A stretch of 64,000 bases of DNA from Trichaptum fuscoviolaceum (lineage: Eukaryota; Basidiomycota; Agaricomycetes; Hymenochaetales; Trichaptaceae). The notes beneath the pieces were generated by a model. It worked only from the letters and a program-made list of their open reading frames with translations, had not been told where the DNA came from and did not search any database. The stretch is from contig CAJSYZ010000001.1 of the NCBI GenBank assembly GCA_910574455.1, forward strand, positions 3,889,424-3,953,423, read 5' to 3'. Both the position numbers and the translations under genes were made by a program. Positions 26,001 to 35,679 of the stretch are shown here, piece after piece (position 1 is the stretch's first letter; every line of letters begins with the position of its first letter).

Positions 26001-26574
26001 AGATAAAGCTTTTGAGGTATTGATGTTCGATGGCATCAAAGATTCCATATTCCTATGTTTTAATCATTTGATATAGTGGTTTCATGTACTCCATAGAGAG
26101 CGACTAACCAAATAATTAAGCAACTTGTCCGCTTCCGTAGAAAACCCTCGAGTGACCGTCTTTATGGTAATTCCACTAGCCTGTCTATCCTTTCCCGAGG
26201 TAGATTCTTGTGACGAACCGTAAGAGAGCGAGCCCCGTTCTCCAGCAGTCAGTCTTCCTGTGTATGTCCACGATTTGAATCCCCAATGGTAAGAAGTCAA
26301 TTATTACTCGACTCTTTACCTTCGCCGAAGTTATCGTCGGGCAGCAAATTTCTAACATCTCGGTTAAGTAATGAAAAGGTGCATATATGCGCATGCAACT
26401 GAAAGGGCAGACCTAAGGTACGCAATGCAGCCAAAACTGGCGCTCAACAGAGTCTTGACGACGGCTAAACTCTGTTGCGGACTAATGGCGGTCTGAAGAG
26501 ATGGGAAACATTCAGAATTAGAGCGCAAGGTTATTGTACAGGCTTGCCTTCTGCCTCTGACCCTGTGCTTGCAT
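23035..26574 (-). CDS. HOP1: Meiotic chromosome axis protein HOP1 (HORMA, PHD, winged helix)
   Basis: Model: complement(join(23035..23248,23336..23346,23405..23458,23508..23719,23779..23894,23959..24099,24155..24163,24217..24272,24321..24469,24527..25224,25281..25455,25514..25565,25621..25785,25836..25866,25920..25939,25987..26052,26109..26257,26320..26351,26413..26492,26548..26574)), 818 aa, 20 exons. Hop1 coats meiotic axes, recruits Red1/Mek1 signalling and biases recombination to homologues. The HORMA domain covers residues ~10-260 (LLSASFGCIAYLRNLLPDDNF, ITIKTVTRGFSTEADKLL, LKSFIFAIYL, DPNNIIEAYTYNL, FASFKLFYTE). A complete C4HC3-type PHD finger (ADCACE, QCDGPCNRWLHLWCMGY, YVCIPC) and a winged-helix segment with GLKEFRKIVGCSATLAEQLW follow, as in the yeast chromatin-binding region. 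Exons of 9 nt and 11 nt are needed to join the frame. The first intron is GC-AG. Confidence 0.92.
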
Positions 26575-27805
26575 GGTTTAAAGCCAAGCTGTGATAGCGA
26601 TGACAGTGTCTTTTCCGGAAATGGGTGTTATTGAGCTTGTGGAGGATGGTGGGAGGAAGGAAGAGAGCAGGGAAACCTCAGGCTGGAGCCGTCGGGTGCC
26701 AGTGACCAAACTTGGGAAAGACACGTCAACACACCATCACAACGCGTCCGGATTTAGACACTGGCAGGCGCCTCTCAACTCGAGCTCAACACTGGAGTCA
26801 TCTCTGAACCACCAGTGGCTTCGCCGTCGTCGCATCGATACACGTTGCTCGTTATTATGCACAGCTATTGAATAAGTATCACTCCAGATAAGCCCCATTC
26901 GTCAAGAAGAAGGAATGATTCCACAAGCCTAAGCGGTACAGGTTTTAATTCAGTTGCAACCACAGATCACAAAAGATAGGTGGCGTATTCGCAGATTAGG
27001 CCTTTGTCCCAGTCGCCGCCCGAGTACGCACTTGTACCTCAAAGACAGATCCGAATACACTGCAACGTGTTTGCCACTTATCCCAACGCATAAAAGGAGG
27101 GCATCACAGAGTTCTATCCCCCATCCTTCTTCCATCTCCCCCTCTTACCTGCTGCGGTTCTTCTCTCGACGCTCAATTCATTTGGATTCAGTATGACCTC
27201 TTGGAGCGTACGTCCTCTCCTAGTCTTGTCTTGAAGCTTATCTATTCTCGTCATCGGCGCTCTTCAAGCCCGAAAGGTTCAAGATGGCTGCCGAGCAAGT
27301 CCGACCTTCAAGTTTCTTGACCGACGACAATGAAGTAAAAGAGAGAATAATCTCGAAAAAAAAACATATCCACGCCCTCTGGTTAATACGATTGGGTACG
27401 CCACAGTTCACCGCGAGGACATGTCGCATGTGACAGCTACGGGACCGACTGACGAGTCTCCCTGACGCCCCATGTTGGTCCTCTGGCTCGCGGATGGCTG
27501 TGGTGACAAGGCCGCTAGGCGGATTGCGAGCTTCGCCCACTCGCGTCCGCTGAACGGTCAGCCACGCAAGAAAGTATGTGGCAAAGGCCCCCGCCAACAA
27601 CCCAAGCTTCGCGCTGGGCTTGGTGCGTCCCTTGCCTCTCATCGCCTCTCGCAGCTCCTGCACCTGGCTTGAGGCAAGGACGGTAAGGTGGAAGTGCGCA
27701 AAAATAGAGAGGGCTCTCTTGAGTGCATGGACATCACTCCCATGCGGGAAAAGTGTACCTCAAACTAATACGTCAAGACGAAGACCAACTTTTATATAGT
27801 GTAGT
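26575..27805. other. Region upstream of HOP1 with a TATA/CT-rich promoter-like stretch
   Basis: At 27089-27192 there is CATAAAAGG followed by a long C/T-rich tract and an ATG at 27193 that is followed after 15 nt by GTACGT. This looks like the promoter and first exon of a strongly expressed plus-strand fungal gene. I could not connect that start to the exons at 27806-28312. Frames on the minus strand at 27238-27663 include a hydrophobic segment but have no other support. Confidence 0.35.
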
Positions 27806-28312
27806 GCAGCGTCTGTCCCCACGGAAGCCCTAAAGGTGCGTCTCTACTTCGTTTCTCCTTCTCGTACTGACACCCTTTCCCCTCCTAGTCAAACAAGACA
27901 TGCTTCCGGTACTTAGAGGTGGGTAGCGACTCTATATGTTTCTTTGACTGATCGTTAACTCTTCATAGACAGAGTGGGACGTCGATGGACGCGATGGTGG
28001 CGGTGGCTGGTGGGCGGGTCAAGCCAATATCACGAGAAGAAGAACACTTACTCCGGCTCTTTGTGGAGAGCCTGGTGTGCTTGTTCGGTCTTCCGTGTGA
28101 GGTGGGTGTCCATCGTCGCCTCGCTCCGGGACCATATACATAGTATGTTGCATGAGTTTTCTTTGCCCTGGCTACTCTTTTTCTTTCTCCAGAAATGTTT
28201 TTGACGTAGCTGCATATCACAACGCTTCCCTTACATTCAATCGGTAAGTTACGTTGTCAAATTAGTCACTGACGACCTGTGTAGTAGGAGGAAGCTGCAC
28301 TTCATCAACTAA
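27806..28312 (+). CDS. Unrecognised spliced gene (3' exons only)
   Basis: Partial model: join(27823..27835,27889..27908,27969..28096,28144..28243,28285..28312). Introns of 53, 60, 47 and 41 nt carry GT-AG ends, and CTGAC or TTAAC branch-like sites are visible in three of them. The reading frame stays open and ends at TAA 28310-28312. Peptide pieces are SGTSMDAMVAVAGG, KPISREEEHLLRLF, VESLVCLFGLP, NVFDVAAYHNASLTF and a final RRRKLHFIN. I do not recognise a family. The first listed boundary is arbitrary, because the upstream exons (possibly starting at ATG 27193) were not resolved. A non-coding spliced transcript is an alternative. Confidence 0.3.
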
Positions 28313-29059
28313 AAGGGGAATGCCCTCAACTCATTGTGAGTAATTCAATATTTACCGTCTCTGATAATTAACTTATTATGGATGGTGTTTTCCATTGAGG
28401 ATGAAGTACGTTTTCCTTTATCTCTAGTCTTTTTAACATCTATAGGTACAAGGGGCTGGCGGTGGGGTGGTGGGTGGGTTCCGTCGTCAGCTCTGACGTT
28501 ATGCAGAGGAAGAAACCGTTAGTCGCCTTTTGCTTGCCGATGATTAATTGTCTAATTGACCTTTACCATTCATTACGAGCCTATGTATCTCTTCGCATTG
28601 GTCACCAGCACAAACTGATACAACCTGTGTATATTCTGAGGTATGCACCAGAAACTGAATGTTTGACCCTTATTGACTCACCCTTAGCCTATATACTATT
28701 GCGACAAGCCGCAATAAAAACCCAATGTTTACACCCGTCTTTCTCCCTCGCCTTTCTGCATAAGTTGTCTGTTATTTTGCTTTCATGTACCTGGAATTCC
28801 CCCCTCCCTCGCACCCTCATACGTTCGTTCCACACACCTCCCCTAGCCTTCTTGCCTTCAAGTCATGCATTCTTTACGACAAGCAATCTCTATAAGTAAA
28901 TTTTTCATTCTATTCCCTTCATACTATCATGTTGAGCACGTTAAAGAAAGACGTGAGTATACAGACTCGCAAATGGGGCGAGTAAAACAGCAAAAATACA
29001 CAGGACAGAACTAAATTAAAGATTGATCATGTGAAACGAGGGAAATTGGCGTGCTATAG
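28313..29059. other. Region downstream of ILV2
   Basis: More intron-like signals occur here (GTGAGT at about 28336, GTACGT at about 28406, each followed by a branch-like TTAAC and AG). They may be the tail of the plus-strand transcript described for 27806-28312. A 145-codon open frame at 28462-28899 has no ATG start and no recognisable domain. Confidence 0.35.
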
Positions 29060-31326
29060 CTATGACGCCTTTTGTGTCGAGCTTGCTAGGGAATGATGTA
29101 AGATCTGCTCATGAAGAGCTTTGCCAGCTGGTACCATCGGGAAAACATGCTCGTTCTTCTCAACCATGCACTCCAGCAAGATCGGTTTCGAGTTGTCGTA
29201 CTCGAGGAACTCCTTCATCTTCTCGGGTAACTCCTCCGCGCTCGTAGCTCGAATGGCTCGCGCTCCTAGAGCCTCGGCCAGCTTGACGAAGTCCGGATTC
29301 ACCATACTGGTGTGGGAGTACCGTTTCTCGTAGAATAGGTCCTGCCATTGCAACACCATGCCCTGGAACTCGTTATTCAAGATGAGGACCTTCACACCAA
29401 TGTCGTACTGCGCGGCGGTTGCAAGCTCCATTGCTGTCATGCTGAAAGACGCATCGCCATCTATATCCACAACAATCTTTTCAGGAGCGGCAACTTTCGC
29501 GCCGATAGCCCCAGGTAGTCCGAAGCCCATTGTCTATATGGCAGCGGAGGTGAGATACAATATACCATTTTATATAGCAATGCACTTACACCGAGACCAC
29601 CAGACGAGACCAGAGATCGTGGTGTTCTCCAACGATAGAACTGCGCAGCCCACATTTGATGCTGACCAACGCCGGTGGCAACGATGACCTTGTCTTTCTT
29701 ATCGCGAGTCTGTCGGTCAAGCTCCTCAATGACTTCCTGAGGCTTCATCTGCTGTCCCGGTTCGCTCTTCTCATAGGTGAAAGGATACCTCGCCTTCCAT
29801 TTACGAATCTGAGAGAACCATTCACTGCGAGGGTTTGAAGTTTCGATCAGAGGGACTAGGGCGGCGAGGTTGGAGACGACATCGCCGAGGACAGGAACAG
29901 TGGCCTCAACGACTTTGTTGATGTTCTTCGGCATGATCTCGAAGTGGAGGATGCCACCGCGACCTTGAAGGGCAGCCTCACGCGCGGCTGGTGCGAATGC
30001 TAAAAGTTAAGTCATGAGCATGTGGGTCGATGATCTGCACGTCGATCGGGACTGTGGTAAACGTACTGTCAAGTTTTCCGGTCACACGGTCATCAAATCG
30101 ACCACCGAGAGCAATTATGACGTCGGCGTGTTGCATAGCCAGGTTCGCATACGCACTGCCGTGCATGCCGAGCATGTGCAAGCTACGCTCTTCATCCATC
30201 TCGTCGAAAGAACCAAGGCCAAGGAAGGTGGTCGTAACCGGGATGTGCCCACCCCTTGAAAGTTGGGCGAGCAGCTTCGGGCCAAGGGGAGATGATAGAA
30301 CACCATGCCCGGCATAGATAACAGGCTTTTTCGCCTTATTAATGAGGTCTGCGGCCTGTTGAATGAGTGCCATGTCGATCGGCGGTTGCATTGACTGAAG
30401 AGGATTAGACGGTAGGCCAAGGGGTGATCCCGGTGTTGTGACCCTATACGGAAGAGGAGAGCGTAAAATGGCTGCAGTAACGTCCTTCGGAAGATCAACG
30501 AGAACAGGTCCTGGTCGACCAGAGGTAGCGATTTTGAATGCCTCGTTTATTCTTCTAGGTAGCTCATTGATGTCCTTCACCATAACATTCCACTTCGTAC
30601 AGCTACGCGAGATACCGACGATGTCTGCTTCTTGGAAAGCGTCGGATCCTATGACAGAGGTCGCGACCTGTCCGCAAAACACGACCATAGGCACGCCATC
30701 ACTTAGGGCGTCTTGCATAGGTGTAACAACGTTTGTTGCACCTGGGCCGGAAGTGACGAGGACCACACCGGGTTTTCCTGACACTCGAGCATATCCCTCT
30801 GCCATATGCCCCGCACCTTGCTCATGTCGAGGTAGGACGAAGTCAAAATGTTTTGAGTTATGGATGGCATCGAACACGGGAAGAATAGCACCGCCTGGAT
30901 ACCCGAAAATGTGCTTGACACCATGTCTCAACATCATTTCATTGAATATCTGGCCTCCAGTCATTCCGACAAACGACGAATCTAGGATTTCCAGACCTTT
31001 TTGTTGCTGATGGATAAGAGGCGTTGGTTCATGAGCAATGTTTGGCCTTGGGGGAGGCTGTTGGAATCCAGGAGCAGGTGTCGGACGCCTGTAATTCGTT
31101 GTTAGCATCGCATACATGAGGTCATGAGCATAGATACATACACACTAGGAGCAGTCACAGCTGCCTTCGCACTTGATCTGCTAATTTGCCGAGCATCCCG
31201 TATCCTGGCCTTCGCCTCGAATATGGAAGCACCAGACCCCGTTGACTTGCTTCTTGACCATTGCGTGGGCTGGCCTTTCAACGCCGAAGGCGAAGGTCGG
31301 ATGGTTCGAGTAGCATTGGACAACAT
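29060..31326 (-). CDS. ILV2: Acetolactate (acetohydroxyacid) synthase, catalytic subunit
   Basis: Model: complement(join(29060..29533,29590..29999,30067..31088,31142..31326)), 696 aa. This ThDP-, FAD- and Mg-dependent mitochondrial enzyme makes acetolactate and acetohydroxybutyrate, the first common step of Val, Leu and Ile synthesis. The N-terminus MLSNATRTIRPSPSALKG is rich in Arg/Ser and fits a mitochondrial presequence; the codon at 31326 was preferred over the upstream in-frame ATG at 31515 for that reason. Visible blocks are HIFGYPGGAILPVFDAIH, FVLPRHEQGAGHMAEGYAR (the ThDP-activating Glu is in the E of RHEQGAGHMAEG), VTSGPGATNVVTPM, ALGGRFDDRVTG, the ThDP motif DIDGDASFSMTAMELATA and ILNNEFQGMVLQWQDLFY. 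All three introns keep phase. Confidence 0.96.
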
Positions 31327-31432
31327 CGCTGTCGTAAAAGCACCAGCGGTTGAGGGAGGGGAATGCGGATGAGGGGTGAACGGGAGAGGAGGTCTCGAAA
31401 CAGCTGCTAAAAAACATCCTGGTCGGTACAAA

Positions 31433-31439
31433 TGACTCA
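31433..31439. promoter_or_regulatory. Consensus Gcn4/Cpc1 site (TGACTCA) upstream of ILV2
   Basis: This is a perfect TGACTCA palindrome 107 bp before the ILV2 start codon. It matches the bZIP general amino acid control element, which regulates ILV genes in yeast. The function here is inferred from sequence and position. Confidence 0.65.
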
Positions 31440-31561
31440 ACGTGGCGTGTGAGAAATGTCCTTCGGTTTTATTCGGAGTACTCAGGCTGCAGCCTGAGTG
31501 CTGGCAGCTGTTCAAGTTATAGTCGTGGGAAAATTGTATTGCATATGATTAAGACTTGAAA

Positions 31562-32760
31562 TGCGACGCTTTCTCTGTCCTCTCAACCACCACAGTCCTA
31601 AAGCCGCGAGGCTCGCCTCATACGAGATGTTGTACTTTTCGCACATCTGTCTTTGCGAGCGGGCTAAGGTCTGAGACTTCTAGTCCCCATACGAAGACAT
31701 CCAGCGGAGTCATTCATTGGCCCTAGCAGAGTCCGAGCTTTCAAATTGCTCGAAAGACGAACCAGAAACGCGCGAGCTTTGCTATCGCCTCTGTCAAAGA
31801 TTGCAGGTTGTGGTCAAACACGATCTGCACTGAGATGGTTGGTAGTCACCGTACCGCTTGCTTGGAATGCGTCTTGGGGATTGGACATCTGTTGAGATGG
31901 ATTTGCTACTTGTTCAACCTGGGCTGGATACCAACCTGGAAGTTTTGCTGCTCTCCATTTGTTGACGCACACTTCCAGTGCATCATTGACTCACGGCTCT
32001 CAGTGCACCTTTGGTAGCTCTCCAAGTGCGATGGGTTTACTTCGGCCAAGTGAATATCACTGTCTGCATGAGACTGCAGTGGCTGTTTGTCCGGAGTGTG
32101 ATACAGCAATCGTGCACGTAAGAACGTGATAGGACAAATCTATCTATGGAGCCTTTCACTTAGAGACCGCTACTTTTGTGCAACCATTTTTGGTCACTCA
32201 GAAAAAATCATAATTTATTTTCCTTTAGTAGAAATGCGCCTTTTCGCAAAAGGAGCAATCCCTCTAAAGGATTTTCTCATATCTAAAAAACTGACCGAGT
32301 TAAGAAATTGTGGTCCTCCCGATTTGGCGGCAGGGTCAAATGTATTATAAATATACCATATATGGGTAGATACTTATGTGTATGTTGCCTTTTCTGTCAT
32401 CCTATTACTTAATATATGTTCCATTTTAGGATGCATTATTAGAAAATATTGAACTCCCTTCCTTCGAAAGCTCAGAAATGTTCTTTTTCGCTTGTTTCTG
32501 CGGACTACAGACTCGCTTGGACTTCAAGGAATTTTTGTAGAATTATTTGTGAAAAAAAATTTCCGGCCGATCAATTTGGCGGCTGCACAGAGGTAGCGGC
32601 CTCTAAGTGAAAGGCTCCATATCATACAGATTTCCTTTGAGTGCACTTCGCGGCCCGTGTGTTCACATGCAACTCGATTTAGACTACTCTAGCCTGAGGA
32701 CTGTTGTATCTCCTAATTTTTCGTACCTTGTCCTCTTCAAGAGGTCTACTAACTGTACCG
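31562..32760 (+). repeat. Diverged ~725-bp direct repeat, copy A (split by MITE)
   Basis: It shares blocks with 32866-33590, for example AAAGCCGCGAGGCTCGCCTC, CATCTGTCTTTGCGAGCGGG and GAGTGCACTTCGCGGCCC, in the same order and orientation. Without the 475-bp insertion its length is about 724 bp, matching copy B. No coding content or terminal inverted repeat was recognised. The outer boundaries are approximate. Confidence 0.8.
32147..32619. mobile_element. MITE with TA target-site duplication
   Basis: The 473-bp AT-rich element has terminal inverted repeats of 27 bp with one mismatch, starting TGGAGCCTTTCACTTAGAG at the left and appearing as its reverse complement at the right end. It is flanked by TA on both sides (32145-32146 and 32620-32621), the hallmark of Tc1/mariner/pogo-type transposition. 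It has no transposase frame, so it would have to be mobilised in trans. It sits inside copy A of the direct repeat, and copy B lacks it. Confidence 0.88.
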
Positions 32761-32865
32761 TTGTAGTGTTTATAGTGTCTGCTTTCTGCAATTGACGGTA
32801 CTTTTGGCATCCGAAATAAGCCCAAAGTCGTGGGACTTATGAAGTATATGTATGCCTCGTGCACG

Positions 32866-33590
32866 ATTGCCCTCCTTTTCTTCTCAACCACGACAGTCCC
32901 AAAGCCGCGAGGCTCGCCTCATACGAGATGCTAGAAGTTCTACACATCTGTCTTTGCGAGCGGGCTAAGGTCTGAGAATTAGCCTCCCGTTTGATAGGCT
33001 CTAGCAGAGTCCGATCATATAGCGATCGAGAAACGTACCAGAAACGCACGATATCGCCTTGGTCTATGACGCCAGTTCGGTCGTCAAACACTGATCTGCG
33101 CCGAGATGTCTGGTGGTGTCTATGTTTGAAATGCGTTTTGGAGGCCGGGCATGTGTTGCAATGGATCTGCTACTTGTTCAGCCAATGGCGGATATCATTA
33201 TCAGGCCAGCTGCTCACATAACAGCAGCTTTCCAGTGACTTTCTGCATTTGTTGATCATAATTGTGTCCATGACATGTAGTCCGGAGAGCCTTCAGCCTT
33301 CAGGTTAAACATGCAGGTTCTTGGGCCCGGATCACTATTGTGTTTAGCGCTGGTTGTTGTTGACTGCAATGTCATGGACAACTTTGCAATGGTGGCAACT
33401 TGCAATGGGAATCACTGAAAAGCCGGACAGGAAGGGGTCATGGCATTTTCTTTGAGCACATCGCCCTTGAGTGCACTTCGCGGCCCATGTGTTCACATGG
33501 AACTCGATTCAGACTACTCTGGAACTGTTGTGTTTCCCAATTTTTCGCCTTCTATCCTCTTCGAGAGAGATTAGATATAGATGAACTGTA
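32866..33590 (+). repeat. Diverged ~725-bp direct repeat, copy B (uninterrupted)
   Basis: This is the second copy of the repeat at 31562-32760, about 100 bp downstream of copy A. It carries many point differences and small indels and no MITE. The origin is unknown: it could be a decayed non-autonomous transposon or a local tandem duplication. Confidence 0.8.
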
Positions 33591-33672
33591 GCTAAGGTAT
33601 CTTCACGTATATGTTTTGCTTCCATATATTCATCAAAAAACTGTGATGTTTTTGTGTTAAAGTGGCAGTTGT

Positions 33673-35032
33673 CTATTTACTTAGGACTGTTGAGATAGCA
33701 TGCGCCAAGTTGCTACGATGCGTTTGAGTTTCGTCATCAGGGTAAGCAATCGAGAGAATAACTCACTTGTGAATTGTAAACAACGGATGAAGCGAGTTTA
33801 ACCAGCTTTATCAATGGAATCTCAATGTCCCTTGTCCGCAACAAAAGCTGGTCACTTACAAATAACTTGAGACTGGTGCGCATGATGGGACCTGCGTCGT
33901 GCTCTCTGGGGTGCCGTTCTGGTATGCATCACAGTAACCCGTTGAATTGACAAAGCCGAAGGTATCTGCATTATCTAAGAGGGTGTTGAAGATGGGCTGC
34001 GTATCGAAGACCGTGATTTGATCGAGATCTTTGTGTTTCTGCTGGAAAGCCTTAACGGACGAGGCCAGTTGCGAGTTGTAATCGGCGAGGGCGAACTTTA
34101 TGCTCCGCACGGCGCTTTGACCCTGCTCAATGATGAGCGGCGCACGATTTGTCGGGGGGACGGTCAAAAACAGGAAAGAACGGGCGCCTTTTTGGTACAG
34201 GTCTTCTACCTGGAAGATAATGAGATGAACGATGATTACCAAGGGTTGGAATGTTACTTGCCTGGCCGAATAGCCTCGTCATCAAAGTCTGATGGAACCC
34301 ATGCTGAGTGATGTTCGTCTGTAGATCTATGTTAGACAAAGTCTGTGGTATTTCTGAAATAAGGATGGTACCCAGGAGTAAGAGTTTCCCTATGTCATGT
34401 GTGAGGGTACTACTTAAGAATCAAAGGATTCCTTTAATCACGTACGACATCATTGATACCGATCCAGAAGGTAAAAAGGCTGTTGTCACTGCTCCATTGA
34501 GCACCGGCGGGCTTGGATGCGAGATACTTGTCAAAGAGCGAGACTTGGTCCACGATCGACCTATTGGACGCTTTTAGTACATGTTTTGCAGAAGGAATAT
34601 GTCACGCTCTCACAAAACAGTAGGTAAGTACGGAGTGACGAGCTTTGAATCAATAGTTGCCCCTCCGTAAGCCAAGTTGAAAATCTTTGTGTCTGTCACA
34701 TTGTATGTGTTTCCTTAAAAAAACTGCCAGTGAGATAGAGAGTGAAACCGAATGAAGCAAGAACTCACGAAGGTATGACACCCAGTTGGGCCCATTAGAA
34801 GAAGTCTAGATATCCGGTTGAAGGAGAACGATCAATAAAGTCAGGTGTAGCAAAGACGGTTACTCACGTATCCGGGGACGGGCGAGTCTATACCCGCAGA
34901 GATATTATATCCATCCGTCGTGTATGAGTCTCCGAACACGAACATGTAGTCGGTTGTGCCCCATGTAAGCTTTCCGAGAACCGAGTGCGAGGTAGCCAGG
35001 AGACCTAAAGCAGTAGCTAGGATTGTCTTCAT
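33673..35032 (-). CDS. Secreted GDSL acetylesterase, carbohydrate esterase family 16-like
   Basis: Model: complement(join(33673..33712,33767..33805,33860..34209,34262..34318,34372..34389,34446..34560,34614..34713,34769..34805,34868..35032)), 306 aa. It starts with a cleavable signal peptide (MKTILATALGLLATSHSVLG). GDSL block I is YMFVFGDSYT with the nucleophile Ser. Further family blocks are NLAYGGATIDS, FTFWIGINDVGNSYSW, GARSFLFLTVPPTNR, and the C-terminal WLNSLHP with the catalytic His, which appears only after splicing 33806-33859. CE16 enzymes deacetylate plant hemicellulose oligomers outside the cell. One 18-nt exon (34372-34389) and a GC-AG intron (34210-34261) are needed to restore the conserved GNSYSWTNIT and the following block. 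The exact substrate is not inferable. Confidence 0.9.
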
Positions 35033-35679
35033 GGTCAAGACGTTGATGTTGGTGACTTGGGTAGGCGCGCCGGACCTCAGCATTGTCGTCTTATAAGACA
35101 GCGAAGGCCGCCGACACTACGCTCGTGACGGTCCCGTAGCAGAAGGAGGAAATTAAGCTTCGTCACTCTGAGCCGACAAAAATCCGTGTAAATGGAGAAC
35201 ATGCACCTCGTGAGCGCCAATGATTGGCAGGTTCATTTACAGACACAGGAAAATCTTTCACCGGACATCTTTGACTGTAAAGACTGTGCGGAGAAGCTTC
35301 GCAAGAAACCCATGACAATATAAATGGCCTTCCAGAACATGTCGTCAAAGAGCCTTCAGCGATGCTAGAGATCATGTGCCCATCGTTTCACATTCATAGG
35401 CCGAGAATGTCAACACTTGAACCGCGGTCACATCGGCACTTTGGTACAACCCGTTTTTCAGGCGCTGTTTACGAGAAACACGAAGGTTAAAGAGCAGTTT
35501 GGCAGCTTATCACGTTGTATGTAGTGAAAGCTTAGGAGTCAGTGGCCTCAGGCTGCGCAGGTGGAGGTGAATATGAAGTCGTCCTTATGGGGAAATCCTT
35601 GATCACGTCGTGAAGAACGGCACGCGTCGAGGCCGGCGCGTCCAGAGGTAACCTCCACCTTCAAGCAAGACGACGTGAA
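35033..35679. promoter_or_regulatory. Divergent promoter region (CE16 esterase / AP-2 mu)
   Basis: This is a 647-bp spacer between two start codons. No specific site was recognised. Confidence 0.4.

Noticed and set aside
27238..27663. 141-codon minus-strand frame with a hydrophobic segment
   Set aside because: It overlaps the promoter-like plus-strand unit, its second half is low quality, and no splice or family support was found.
28462..28899. 145-codon plus-strand open frame
   Set aside because: It has no ATG start and no domain, and lies among intron-like signals, so it is probably untranslated or chance.
31562..33590. LTR retrotransposon relic
   Set aside because: The two direct repeats are only about 100 bp apart and no primer-binding site, polypurine tract or gag/pol frame was found between them; left as repeats of unknown type.
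34343..34371. 29-nt intron in the CE16 gene joining GNSYSW to the frame after ACCACAG
   Set aside because: It is too short to splice. The 53-nt intron 34319-34371 with a CTAAC branch site gives the conserved SYSWTNIT junction instead.
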